From Seriola aureovittata (taxonomy: Eukaryota > Chordata > Actinopteri > Carangiformes > Carangidae), in the NCBI RefSeq assembly GCF_021018895.1, contig NC_079384.1:20609640-20673639 (forward strand): a stretch of 64,000 nt of DNA, in the 5' to 3' direction. The notes under the pieces were generated by a model that had not been told where the DNA came from, searched no databases, and saw only the letters and a list, made by a program, of their open reading frames with translations. This document shows, one piece after another, positions 47,813 through 59,595 of the stretch. The number at the start of each line of letters is the position of its first letter. Position 1 is the first letter of the stretch. The position numbers and the translations under genes are program-made.

Positions 47813-47910
47813 ATCTGCTAGTCTCTGGTTTTGATCTCAGAATCCTCATCTGAGTCTGGGTCTGACTGAGACTCAAACATGTGACTGAGTCTCTCTGATG
47901 TTTCCTCCTC

Positions 47911-48223
47911 TAACCATCTTGATACTCGCGTACTTGCTTGATACGCTTTTATTCCACTTTTTATTTGTGGAAACCATGTTACACAAAACATTAATCATAG
48001 CAGAGTATCTGACATAGTTGAAAACATGTCTGGAGAGGAACTTTAACACAATAAATCAACGGGTCAGTGGTTCTGACATGACACAAACACAGGGGCTCCA
48101 TCTGTCTGTTTGTATGTGTGGCTGCACCTGAAGAAGTTTCACCAAAACAGACATCCCTCACATGTCAAGACCAGTACCAAAAAATACGTATGATTCAGAA
48201 CACACCAAGTACAATAAAGAGGT

Positions 48224-48264
<41 letters not shown>

Positions 48265-51200
48265 AGTGTGTGTAAGTGAGCGTGTGACAGTTCCCATCAC
48301 TCAGCCACCGTTTAGACAGCTGGAAAAGGAGTCATAAATCAATTTTGTGCCGATTATGACACAATATGGGGATGCACACTCTCAGGCACACTCAAATAGC
48401 AGCGTAATGTCATGTTCTGTTGGTTTAATCGATCATTACGGTGAGAGAGAATGGAGAGAATAGGAGAAAGAAGTATGGAGGGGTTTATTCAAGGGGAGGA
48501 AAAAAAATACAGGTGTAAAAATGGACATGAGGAGGATGACAAGAAAAACTCTTCTGATTCATTTTCATTCCTTCAATCATTCATCCACCCAAACTCATAA
48601 TGTCTCCATATGATCTATTTCCTATGAAGACAAAAGGCTTGATTTAATCCTTGAGTGCCTCGTTCCTCTCTCAGCCACTGTGACCTTTCACCCCGCCTGC
48701 ACCACCATTCCACCCCCACACCCCTTCCCATGACCTTGTTGAGGTCATGACCTCTGACTCAGGGCTAAAAAGAGAGTGTGGGTGTGCTGGTGCAGAAGGG
48801 CACAGTTTGAGTGGGGTTGTCCATGAATAGAGATCAAATCAACATTAGGAGCACCCAGGGGACCGATTTTATTGACGCACACTTCCTTCGCACAGTGGTG
48901 ATAGTAAAGGGAGAGGGGTGGTTGGGGGGTAGGCGCCAGTATACTCCATCAGAAATGCTTGTTTCAGATGCTGGATTACGACTGTGTCCGACAATCTTTT
49001 CAAAAACGACAATCCAACATTCACACCAATTTCATGTGAGAAAGTATGCTGTGTTTGAACCTCTATCTCAAGCTATTTTTGTTTGTTACACAACCATTTG
49101 AGGCACTTTCAATAGGTGGAACACAATGAATGCCTTCCAGGACAGAGTGCACCATTGAGATGGAGATGGTACACGTAAATTGTCTTCAGCCTTCTTGGAA
49201 CGCTTGACAAGAGCTTCAGCCATGTTGTCACCCCACAAGAGGTTACAAAAGGTTATAATACGCCCTCTGACCAGCGCTACATCTGATTGGAGGCTACAGT
49301 AGCCAGGATTTCGTCGCAGTACTGAGCAAAATAGAGGTGATTTTTTTGAAAAGTTGACAAAACACAAGAATGAATATTCCGTATTTCCATTGAGTTGTGT
49401 TATGTGAATAAAGCTGGGTTTCTCCCATCACGATATCATTCCAATTAAATGTGACAATTGATTTCCAATTTCCCTGTGGCCTGATATGGCAGGCACCACA
49501 ACATGAATGAGAAAAGAGCGGTCATAGTCTGAAAAACCAGACTAAGCCAGACTCGTACGAGCGTATACATTTTTTTGAAATGTTTGAGAATTTTTTTGAA
49601 ATTCATGTGTTTGCATTAGTTGCTTTTAAGTTGGCAATTTACATTGTGTATAAAGCATGTTAATGGAAGTGCACCTAATGAGTCCCTGTCAGCTAGCTGG
49701 TTAGCATGCTAACTTGAGTAGAAGAAAAATGTGAGCTAACATTGGTGTTTGTGTCCTTTACAAGCCCTATTTTCTGTTGACTTCGCTGGAATTTGGCTAA
49801 TTATACTCTGACTTAATGTTGTGTTATGTGTATTAATGAACTTTCAAAAAGAATGCGCTTCAATTGAGCAGTTTTATTTCATGTGACAGGAAATTAATGC
49901 GCTTCACAAACGTGACTTTGTTTGGCAAGTACTGCCAGGTTCTGTCCTCTCAGGGGCCAGGGCTCCTCTCTGAGTTTTAAATCTTTAGTGTGCACAATAT
50001 AAATATAAAGAAGATATTCTGTATGCCTCTAAAAAAACCCAACCATCATATTTCATAAAGGTGACAGTGTTTCTGCAGATGAAAATCCACAGAGTTTTGT
50101 CACCGGGGGCTGTTGTGACACAGCAGTGCACAGGTTATGATTCATGCTACGGTCCCATATGTTGATATGCATCTAATAAAGCATGACAGGTTTCATATGG
50201 AGAAGTGTAGCACATGACATGAGACAGAGATTCTGCAAAGCTTATACATATATATATATATATATAGAGAGAGAGAAAGTGATTAACAGATCTTCAGTAG
50301 TTGAAAGAGAATATCTTTCTATGTTGTAATTCACATATATAATTCATCTGGCGCAACATGGAAAAAGGAGCGCAAGCCAGAGCACACTTCAGAAGACAGA
50401 TAACACATTTCTCACATCACTTGGAGCAGTCACAAGGTGGAGATCAGACAGAGGAGGCCGCAGTTCAGGGAAAAAAATGACACAATATGAACCCTGACAA
50501 ACAGCAGAGGAAAAGGATTAAAAAGCAGCCTGGAGGAGGAGAGATGTGAGGAGGCAAAGACAGGTGACAGGACCAGAGTGGGAATCACGGGAGGGATTTC
50601 ATGAAGTAACAGACTGTCTGAACACAAAGGGAGGAAAAGGCAGAGAAAGGGAGAGGGAGCAACAGAGAGACGGATTTATTTGAAATGTAGAGCACCCGAA
50701 AATCTTGCAGCCTTCTTTCAAGGGACATGTGATGTACATTACTGAGTGTAATCTTAACCAGCTAAAAGAAAATGTTATATGACACACATGCTGACATGTG
50801 ATAGCCAGCAGTTGGTTAAAAGCAGCAGCATAACAAAATATCCCACAGATCCGCACTAGCTGCTGCTCAAATTCAGCCATTTACGTCCTTAGAGATCACA
50901 AAGGTAAATTATAGCAAAGTGTTTTGACAAGTTCATCATGCTCAGCTACAGTTACAGGGGGTGGAACTGGAATTGGTACCAACCAAACACTCCCAACACA
51001 ATTTGGTAATTTTATTGGCCTGACATATTGATGCATAACAGCAATCCCTCACTCCTCCAAGCCAAGGATATTGATCACAACCCGCCTTCCATTAGGAAGG
51101 TGAGAGAACAAAAACCCATTTGAAAGCTATTGGATCCATAAAATTAAAGGCAGTGGTTATCCAGCATGAAATGAGGAGGTGGACCTTCCTCCCCCTTTTT

Positions 51201-51343
51201 CATTACGTTTTTGTAACTCATTTTATTCCACCATTTACTTTGATTCTCTTCATCGTTCTACTAATAATCTTTTGATTCTTTATCGTCCGCCAACAACTGA
51301 CTGGGTATACTATTGTATTTTTTAGATTTCATATAGATTTAAT
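47911..51343. other. No gene identified
   Basis: About 3.4 kb with a (TG)n array at 48231-48262, a (TA)n tract at about 50250-50268 followed by (GA)n, and a ctggttagcatgctaactt block at 49699 shared with 32165. Frames up to 96 codons lack domains. No other supportable feature. Confidence 0.4.
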
Positions 51344-51480
51344 ACACTCACTAGCCAATTTATTAGGTCCAGCTAGCTCAAACTGCGGCAGTCTAATACA
51401 ACAGCCTTGCACGGGAAGGTTCTAATGTTCCGTTTTTCAGACCTAATTATTTAAGAGGTGTTGAATTTGGAATCTGTAGT
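51344..51480 (+). repeat. Tc1-type MITE end (solo fragment)
   Basis: Starts tacactcactagccaattt followed by attaggt, the teleost Tc1/mariner TIR with TA at the edge, then gcagtctaatacaacagcct and tctaatgttccgtttttcag, phrases of a short non-autonomous derivative common in fish. The opposite TIR is not found nearby, so this is a truncated copy. Confidence 0.6.
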
Positions 51481-52728
51481 TTGTGGCCAGGTTGAATTGC
51501 ATTGCATTATACTCATACTTTTTCTCTTTTCTAATGAAATTTGCTGAAGAGAAGGAACATTTCCGTTGCTTTAAAAGTACAGCATGTATCTTCTGACACT
51601 ATTTTTTGACTAAAATCCTTCATCCGGTTCAAATACATAGTTTGTTAGTTAGTTTGGAGATTCTGGGAGACAAATGCAATGCAGACATGTGAATAAGGGG
51701 ATATGATGTCATAGACAAGCGTCCAAATGAAAAATATCGTTACCATGACTGAAATCACAGTTTCTCCAGGTTTGAAAATCGCACAACTAAACAACATATA
51801 CAACATAGTTTAATGTGAAAAAGTTACATATTATAACTTTAAAAGCTTCACTGTTATTGAATATTGCTGGTGGGTCTGAATAAACGTGCACATTCTGAAT
51901 TTCAAGGAATACACACGTTTTTTTTTTCTCAATCTATCCTGATGAGGTCAGTTGATGGTCTGCTATGTATTGTCCTGTTCCAGTTTGTTGGAGAAAATAT
52001 TTTACATCCTTACATCTAATATTCCCCCAATCATTCTTATTTTTAATAAGTTATATAACTCAGCTTTATATTTTGTGCTGAAAGCTGTTCTTGTCGAATA
52101 CCTGCAGGTCGGTGCGGTGGTCGTGTTTATAATTTTTTGTTTTTATGAACCAGCTATAAAATCCTAATAGTTTTTCATATGCTCTTGCTTTAAAGAGAAC
52201 CTCAGCTCCCCTGGTTTTATTAAAACAACCTCAAACCAAACAACACTTTGAGCAAATCATCTACATCTCATGTTGTTATGGCCCCTATTGAAACAAAGTC
52301 GGCCTCCTGCCTTGAAACTTTAAATGCCTGCTTTACCTCTGTCCCTTTATGAGGGTCCATCTATTTATCTATACAGTCCCTGTGAGGAAATTAAACCTTT
52401 AGATCATCACAGCTGCTCTGCTCTTTATACCACCACAGTACAGGAACGGCTCTGCAGGGAGGGCAGAAGAGAGGGGATGATGAAAATCTATCCAGAGGTG
52501 ATTCAAGAAAATCACAGAAACAATCAATATGAATTGGTAAGAGGCAACGTTATTTGACTGCGCTGGTAGATTTATTCATGTTGTAAGTAAAATGAGTAGA
52601 TTTAACATAATAAGGGTCTTTATTTATTTATTTTTTTTTTTTGCAGTGCACACACACACATGCACAAATACACGGTGGTGTGCACATTCTCTCTGTGTGG
52701 TGTGCTGCGGTCTGATGTGATTGCTGTT
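51481..52728. other. No feature seen
   Basis: Unassigned, with poly-T runs at 51918-51927 and 52629-52643. The frames of 71 and 77 codons have no domain. Confidence 0.35.
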
Positions 52729-53190
52729 TCAGCAATGGACCACCAGTGAAGCGGTGGCCTAATATTATCAGATGAATTCAATTAATATAATCTCATTTCC
52801 TCTTAAGTGCTGCTCCTCTAATTAAGTGTGGGAAGATGCAGGGCACGGCCCACCCACTGGTTAGCAAAGCATGACAGAATGTGTGTGTGTGTGTGTGGTG
52901 TGTGTAATTGTAAATGCATAGTAGAGCTAGTGCATCTATATATGTGTTTGTATTAAAAAAAAAAACACATACTAATAGGACTGGTACAGATGAAACAATA
53001 TCTGGAGGCTGGTGTAATTAGGGCCAATTCAATTGGGTTCTGATACTTCATTATACACCTGCCAACAACAGCAGCGATGGATAGCCATATTTTCCCTCTC
53101 CATTTCGTTTTCTTGCTCATTAATGGCGGGGAATTAATGAAAATGGCTGTGAGCAGCCTCGCTCACCGCTGGAGGACAGCAGCCGTGCCG
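52729..53190. promoter_or_regulatory. Candidate conserved non-coding sequence
   Basis: Two repeat-free islands around a short TG tract (52881-52905). The left includes attcaattaatataatctc and ctctaattaagtgtggg; the right includes ggtgtaattagggcc and gctcattaatggcggggaat. Homeodomain-type TAATTA words are frequent. Regulatory function is inference; conservation was not tested. Confidence 0.25.
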
Positions 53191-54002
53191 CACGGTCTGT
53201 GTGAATGTGAATGTGTGTTTGTGAACTTTTCACCCAGGGGGTCTCAATCAGAATTCTTTTTTTTTTTTAACATACAAAAGGCTTAACTATATAACATGTG
53301 CACACACTTATACACACAGACCACCACCAACTCTAAAGTGCTCTTGGTGAAATATGTGATATGGGACTGGCATGAATTTGTGTTGTGTAAATAATGTCTT
53401 TTATTTATTTTTGCCCTCCACACTGGGGTATTTAACAAACCAGTTTTGGAGAGATGGACAATGCATGCCCACGGGGCATGACTACATCTACACATTTAAA
53501 ACACAGTGCTGGTGTGAAAAGGTTTTGTACAGATCTCTGACGTCTCTCCTTCTCTTTCTTTTGTTTCTATGGTTAGTCTGGCTTCCATGAGCAGAGTAGG
53601 GGAGGTCAACAGGAAATTACATAGACCTGAGTGAACTGGGATTTAGCCAATTTGGTTAAGTTTTTTTTTTTTTTAAATTAGTTTTCGCTAAATTTAATTT
53701 CTTTAAACTTGATTCATGTGTGATTACCTTTTTATTTTTCTCTGACTCTGGGTCAGTCCATGACACCTTTGACCGCCGAGAAAAACCTCAACAGCTGCAT
53801 CACACCTGACAGCTGGGAATGAGCAGTACAGACACAGCTTGGCTGATGAAATCATTATTTTGCGCTCACAAACTCATTTTTGATTTTGAGGTGGTTGTTT
53901 TTGGTTATTTATTAACCATTTCCTTTGGTGAGAATATAATCTGGCTGCATCAAACTTCTGAACACTGGATTTAACTCAGTTCACCAGTTTTCCAGCTGGT
54001 GT
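53191..54002. other. No feature seen
   Basis: Unassigned, with poly-T runs at 53257 and 53660. Confidence 0.35.
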
Positions 54003-54460
54003 TTGGCGAGCCCACCGTCCGACCCAACCCAGTATCCTACCTGTGGGAGGAAAGTCCTTGGACCACAGGCTGGGTGGTCTCAGGACGAGGATGAGTTTCT
54101 AACATGGAATGAAACTCGAACATCCTATAACTGGGACATGATTCAGTCCCCAGGGTCTGGATCAAGCCATTCAACCTATAAAGTCCTTCGTCTGTGTGGA
54201 CACAGCAAAGGAGTCCAGCAGGTCTGTCACATGACCAACATCAACAGGTGTAATCCCAGAGACAGCAAAACATTCTTCTCCTGCTCATCTGGTCTGGAGC
54301 ATTTGACAGTATCATGGCGTCCAAGCTTTATAGCGACACTGACCCATGATGTCATCCCTGCAGTGACTGAACAGTCATTTCTGAACCAGAAACCATGGGT
54401 TCATGAATCCTTCTACGCTGCTTCAGGTGGGCGTGCTGCGGCTTGAGACTCAGGACTCGC
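54003..54460 (+). pseudogene. Possible LINE ORF2 linker fragment
   Basis: A frame of 147 codons, one of the cleaner ones in the window. Near its end it reads VTEQSFLNQKPWVHESFYAA, which resembles the linker between endonuclease and RT in fish L2-type LINEs, where NQKPW is conserved. A stop follows about ten codons later. The first 100 residues (including CGHSKGVQQVCHMTNINRCN) match nothing I recognise. Could be a short LINE scrap or chance. Confidence 0.3.
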
Positions 54461-55224
54461 AGATGGATATGTGGAGGAAAAGGCACTGTCCTGCTGGCTG
54501 AGACGTGTGGTCAAAGTTGCTAAGCTGACTCTATTCCACTAATAATAATAATATCAATATTGCACACTAACCTTTTACCTTGCTATATCAGTGTGAATTC
54601 GCAACATTCTTGCGAGCATCAACCAAAATCAGCATAAACACATTGTCTTCTTAACTTCACTCCCACTCAGCCCCGTGCTTCAGGGGGCAGCTCAAGTCAT
54701 AGTTTGGTAAAAAAAGCACTGAGGCGGTTTTCATGACTTTAACATCCCATCAAAACAGCTTGGACACAGCTCTCACTCCTCACTCCGAGAGCAAATAAAA
54801 AAGTTTGTGAAATACATGTTGTAGGGAGCTGGAGTTTTGTTGCAGTTATGACTCATCGTCCTGAATACTAAATGTACAGTATGTGTTTATGTTGTACTGT
54901 GCTGTATAACCACGTGTGATTTCATACAGAGCAGAACCTCTCTGGGGAAGCTCTCCCCTTCTCTATCCAACAGCCTCTCAGACCCACACCAGGGAATATC
55001 CACGCAGTGCGTTTGGAATTCATCCAGCTCCACCGTCACTATTCAGCCCTCTGGCACACCGAGGATTTCTGTAACGTCTGTGCGCCACTCTCCGCCGCCT
55101 CTCTTTGCTCTTCATGTACCCGCAAGACTCACTTAGTTGTTATTGTCTTCACTGATTTGCTATGGGCATGGCTCTAGGGATGACAGTGTCGGTCTTGTTT
55201 TGTTGGTGAGACCAATATTTTGGT
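54461..55224. other. No feature seen
   Basis: Unassigned sequence. Confidence 0.35.
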
Positions 55225-55361
55225 CGAGGCCAAAATGTGTCAACAACTCTTGGACCGACTGCTGTGACATTTTGCAGTGATATCCATGATCCCACAGGGT
55301 GAATACTGCTGACACCGGTGATTCTCTGGCTTTTCCTCTGGCACTACCATGAAGTTGACGT
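55225..55361 (+). repeat. Teleost dispersed repeat, left half (split by an insertion)
   Basis: Reads aggccaaaatgtgtcaacaa, then ccatgatcccacagg-type sequence, then ggcttttcctctggcactac and catgaagttgacgt. In the usual form of this fish repeat the last phrase runs straight on to a TGTGG-T-TGAGTGAAATATCT block; here that continuation lies at 56122, after the hAT-like element. Confidence 0.6.
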
Positions 55362-56121
55362 CAGGGATGGAAAGAGTAGCTACTGTTACTCAAGTAGAAG
55401 AAAAATTCCTTGTGTAAAAATCTGAGTAAAGATACTGAGTAGAGTTCTAGTATAAAAAGGTCGAAGGGGAGGGGTAAGAAATGTTGTATGGTAATAATAA
55501 TAATAAGATATGATAAAACTATTCAATTAAAGAGCATCTTTAAGGCGTATATGTTCCCAAGTGAGAACCGTACAGAAAGCAACAATAAATTCCAGTCAGC
55601 CACTCTGCAGCTTATGCATACAAGTGATAATTACAACACCACTGCCGGTGTCCATAGACTTTATGTAGCAATATTAAGCTGCACATATGCAAGAAAATAT
55701 CTGTCACTTACAGAATTTAGCAGCAGAAGAGGAGGAGACGTATAAAGAACATGAACTCCTCTGCAGCAGTTACAACAGCCAGTCATTTACTGGACTCACC
55801 TGTCAGTATTTTAGTATTTAGCATTTAGCCAGACGCAGCGTGCGAGATGTTGGATACGCAACACGGCAGGTATGTTTGATTTGGGACACTTCCTGTGGTC
55901 GCTGGGCAGCTAGTGTAACAAATCAGCAGCTTCTTCTGCAGCTGCTGATTTGTTTTTTTTTTCATTTATCGTGTTTTCACATGGTTAATTATAACTTCAT
56001 TATGTGACTTCTGTTTTCACTCTAACAATTTTTACTTTAAGTGTAACAAAGTAAAATACTTAAGTACAAATGCACAAAAAGCAGCTTTGTTACAGTAAAG
56101 GGAGTAGATGTAACTCCTCTG
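55362..56121. mobile_element. Non-autonomous hAT-like element, 760 bp
   Basis: Left end CAGGGATGGAAAGAGTAG with tgttactcaagtagaag inside; right end ttacttaagtgtaac-type sequence and gtaactcctctg. These are the ends of a teleost element that imitates TACTTAAGTA words. The ends start CAGGG and (reverse complement) CAGAGG, as in hAT. Flanking octamers GTTGACGT (55354-55361) and GTAGACAT (56122-56129) match at 6 of 8 positions, fitting a decayed 8-bp hAT target duplication. An inner hairpin, CAAATCAGCAGCT at 55919 and its complement at 55940, lies near the middle. The 85-codon frame inside shows no transposase motif. Confidence 0.65.
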
Positions 56122-56580
56122 GTAGACATCTGTGGTGTGAGGGAAATATCTTGAGAACTATTGGGTGGATTGCCATTAAATTTGTTATAAATATTCAATG
56201 TCCCCAGAGGATCATTTCTAATGACTTTGGTGATCTCTGACTTCCTCTAGCACCACCAGTAGGTTGAAACTTTCACTTATTCACTAAAATACTTCAAATC
56301 TACTAGATTGAGTGGCACAAAAAGTTTGTAGAGACATTCATGGTCACGAGATGATGTTTTCTAATAACATCACCTGACCCTCTTCCTTTACCACCACCCT
56401 GAATGTAACAGCTTTAGTTTCTATAGAAACATCTAAACAACTATTGGATGATTGTTGTGAAATTATTAATAGACATTCATGGTCCCCAGGAGATGAACTG
56501 TAATACCTTTGATCCCCTGATCTTTGATGTAACGCCATCATCAGGTGCAAATTTAAATTTATGTGTGTTTTCAAAAACCT
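56122..56580 (+). repeat. Teleost dispersed repeat, right half, with internal repetition
   Basis: Continues the repeat broken at 55361. It has two loose internal repeats of a unit containing aactattgg-tg-ttg and agacattcatggtc: one at 56157-56345 and one at 56437-56540. The earlier half (55225-55361) carries a further related unit. This period-like structure is typical of this fish repeat. The 76-codon minus frame in it is not a gene. Confidence 0.55.
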
Positions 56581-56908
56581 AACTCCTCCGCTGTGTGATC
56601 TTTTAAATATGCCTGAGCACTCGGATCAATAGGTGAACCTCATTGGGTTGCCAGATCAGAGAGGTGGCCTGTGCAGGGTTGCCAGAGTCAGGGATTTGAT
56701 GTCCTTTTCATGAGGCTAAAGTGCTGAGTTGTACCTTTGCCTCCTCAAAACCCTGCCTGGCAACGACCAGTGGGCTTATCAGATTTCACACACATGAACA
56801 CACACAGACATATGCACCTTCCTGCTCCTTCACACCCTCAATCCTCGCCGTTCTCACTTATAGTGTGTTAGTGTGTGTGTGGTAGGTTACAAACTTTCAG
56901 TGTTTTGC
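56581..56908. other. No feature seen
   Basis: Unassigned sequence. Confidence 0.35.
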
Positions 56909-56929
56909 CACACACACACACTCACACAC

Positions 56930-57003
<74 letters not shown>
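56909..57003. repeat. (CA)n microsatellite
   Basis: 95-bp CA array with CT and CG breaks near the left end. Confidence 0.97.
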
Positions 57004-57005
<2 letters not shown>

Positions 57006-57029
57006 CAGCAACAGCAGCAGTTGGCAATG

Positions 57030-57300
57030 AGGTTAGCATCATCTTAATTCCTAATTATCATTGAATAATCTATGCAAATGAGGGTTAATAGGAACCTACT
57101 GGGGGCATTTGGGGCGACAACACCCCCTAAAAACAGCTCTGTCAATTAACATCAATATTTGTCTCCCTCTCATGATTCAATTTGCACCTTGTTCCTTTGT
57201 TAATGGGCACAATTAACGCTAATTAAGAGGAGAGGACAAGGAGGAAGGGAGCCATGCTTGATTAGGCTTTACATGTGTAAATATCTATCATGCATGCAAG
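57030..57300. promoter_or_regulatory. Candidate conserved non-coding sequence
   Basis: Repeat-free stretch with an octamer-like tatgcaaatgag at 57071, ttgttaatgggcacaatta at 57197, and cgctaattaagagg at 57215. It has several homeodomain-type words and no open frame. Of the candidate islands in the window, this one looks most like a vertebrate non-coding conserved element. Inference only. Confidence 0.3.
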
Positions 57301-57532
57301 TGTGTGAATGTGTGTGTTTGTGTGTGTGTGTGTGTGTGGGGGGGGGGGGGGGAGTGAGGCCTCTGACACTAAACTAAATGTGAAATGTGACTAAAACTAA
57401 TTACTGATTTCATTAAAGGACAAAAATTAAAATCAGGTAACAAAATTAACACTGCCGCACACACATAGATGTACTCACAAACAGCAGATGCTGGTATCAC
57501 ACTCACACACAAGCTTGGGTGGACAATATGAA
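57301..57532. repeat. (TG)n plus G homopolymer
   Basis: TG run at 57310-57338 followed by about 14 G (57338-57352), then unassigned sequence. Confidence 0.8.
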
Positions 57533-58014
57533 ACTTGTCCCATATAGTCTAAAGGTAGATGTCCATGTGTTGTGTGATCATAGATCAGGTCCAGGTTCTA
57601 TATTAATACTGTGAAAGTATCAAAGCCTCAGTCCACAGAGAAATGCACACAGCCTGTATTCAGAAACTGAGCCTTAAAACCTGCCGTCAGGACTTCTGGA
57701 ACATTTGTGATGTCACAATCAAGCAGTCACCACTACAGGATTTGGTTTCTCTGAGTGTTTACGTGAAATCAGCTATATTTTCATTCGAACACAAAACAGT
57801 CAGCAAATCAAAAGAGAGGTTCAGAGCCTCCTCTCTTCTGATTGGCTGACTGACCTGTTGTTACTAGAGTTCCAGAGAGAAGCCTGAGAGAGGAGATGTA
57901 AAACTACATTGAGATGGTTTTTGGTTCTTAAAACCACAAATATATCTTCTTATGGATCAACACGTCAAATAAAACAAAGAAGAAGAAGAAGAGGAAGATA
58001 TGAGACCTTTAATA
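57533..58014 (+). repeat. Family A, short copy with both ends
   Basis: The left end gtcccatatagtctaaagg is slightly decayed. The core follows (cagtccacagagaaatgc at 57630; tttgtgatgtcacaa at 57704). The right end is gatatgagaccTTTAAT at about 58000-58014, an inverted match to the start. At about 480 bp it lacks the middle block found in the 0.88-kb copy. The short frame from 57643 is part of the repeat. Confidence 0.75.
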
Positions 58015-58686
58015 TTTTGCACCCTTGGTTGAAATTTGAATAATAAATGCCAAGCACATGGTGGTAGGTTCACGGACTGTGTAAGCATCTCCGTGCAGTT
58101 ATATCTAGCTCTAACCAACCAGTCTGATGTATGTAGAGGTGTGTATGGATATAGTATAGCCTGTTATTTTCAGGCGATTTAATGAAGGTAAACACAGTGA
58201 TGCAGAATGGCACTGCGCTCTGGTACAACACTCTATAACGGAGGCACAAAGGCAAAAACAGTACAGTTAGGATGCACCCTTAAAATAACAATGAAATACT
58301 GTGCCTCTGACTTCAGAGCAGGTTTTTGTTGATCACTCACTTTTCACTGCCTCAAGATAGCAATGTGTCAACAACGCTCCTGACCACACCTCATTTTAAG
58401 ACCAACACATCCATGGTGCATTGGCTAAACATTACATTTAAACAACATGGACGCTGGACGGGAAAATGCCAACTGTCTGAAACTAGTAAAGACACTTGCT
58501 TGGCGTCAGGTGTAAGAGAGGCCCCTGTGGCTTCAGGACCATAATGTGGTCTCACCTCATATATGAATTGCTTGACTCATGTGTCAACTTTCAGTGCAGC
58601 AGAGAACCCACCCTGTACACTGAAGAAGCTGCTGCTGCTGCTGAAGGGCTTTGAACAAGCATCCATATGTGATGAGTTGGAGTGGG
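58015..58686. other. Unassigned, possible dispersed repeat at 58345-58545
   Basis: Phrases gaccacacctcattttaaga and aacaacatggacgctggacg at 58380-58460 resemble a fish repeat I remember, but I cannot confirm it or set ends. A GCTGCT run lies at 58629-58641. No gene. Confidence 0.3.
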
Positions 58687-58692
58687 ACACAC

Positions 58693-58762
<70 letters not shown>
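58687..58762. repeat. (CA)n microsatellite
   Basis: 76-bp CA array with one GG break at its left end. Confidence 0.97.
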
Positions 58763-58764
<2 letters not shown>

Positions 58765-59595
58765 TTGTCCATTCTGTCAGTCTGCTGTGTGAATCCGTAG
58801 GTAATTACCCACCACCTCCCATCAGCAGTGTTCAAAAAACCATGGGCCTCCCACCACGAGTGTGTAACCATGACAGCCGGTCGTCTCCAGACGCCTCAGG
58901 GTCGCGACCTGTGACCCTGTGACCTCTCTCTCCACTGTATGCTGTCATATCACTGCTGCACTAACAAGCGGGTTTGTCTGGATAACCTTTAACTGTACAG
59001 TCATCCGGCTGCTCAGAGACCTTTAGCTAACACGATACCTGAAACCTTAGGCGTGTCAGACTGTGACCTCCTCCTTCATCCTCCTCTCTGAGCTCCACCT
59101 CTCCTCTCTGTCCATCTTCTCGTTTCCACTGCGTTTTTCTTTTTTTAAAATTCATCCCTCACTTTGTTCATCTCTGTCGCTGCAGCTCTTCTTTATTGCT
59201 CACATACAATTTTGAAAACTTTTACTTAAGCCAACAAAGCCTCATTCTCTTCTCCAGCTGCTCACCAAAGAGAAGCAGCAAATGAGGGTTACAGAGGCGG
59301 ACACAACACAACAAACAACCAGCACAAAGATTACAGCATAATGAGGATGTGCACAAAAACATGTTCGCTGTCCGACAACACTGGAAGGCAAAAGTATCTC
59401 TAGCTGTTCTGAACGGCCACACTTGAAGATGGAGTGAAAAGCTGACTGTCATGGAGAGAGGTAAGGACGGTAATGCTTTCAGTATGGGAAAAAAAATACA
59501 CACAGTTTCAAGAGGACTCTCCTGGACAGCATTAAAGGTGCTGCACTCAGTTGTAAACACAAAAAAGTGTTTTGTAGAGAATAAAAACAGAGGAC
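58763..59595. other. No gene identified
   Basis: Unassigned. The 112-codon minus frame at 59222-59560 is Cys-, Leu- and Phe-rich with no recognisable domain. Confidence 0.35.

Larger units (their letters stand above)
47447..47910 (+). repeat. Family D repeat, copy 1 (with SINE and minisatellite inside)
   Basis: The left part gcattagcagaacctctac (47461) and the right part, from aataaaagatgctaact (47664) to tcatctgagtctgggtctga and gactgagtctctctgatg, match the family D copy at 62636-62830. There the same two parts are separated by only about 60 bp. In this copy a SINE (47480-47665) sits between them and the gatgctaac segment is expanded into a minisatellite. Confidence 0.6.
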
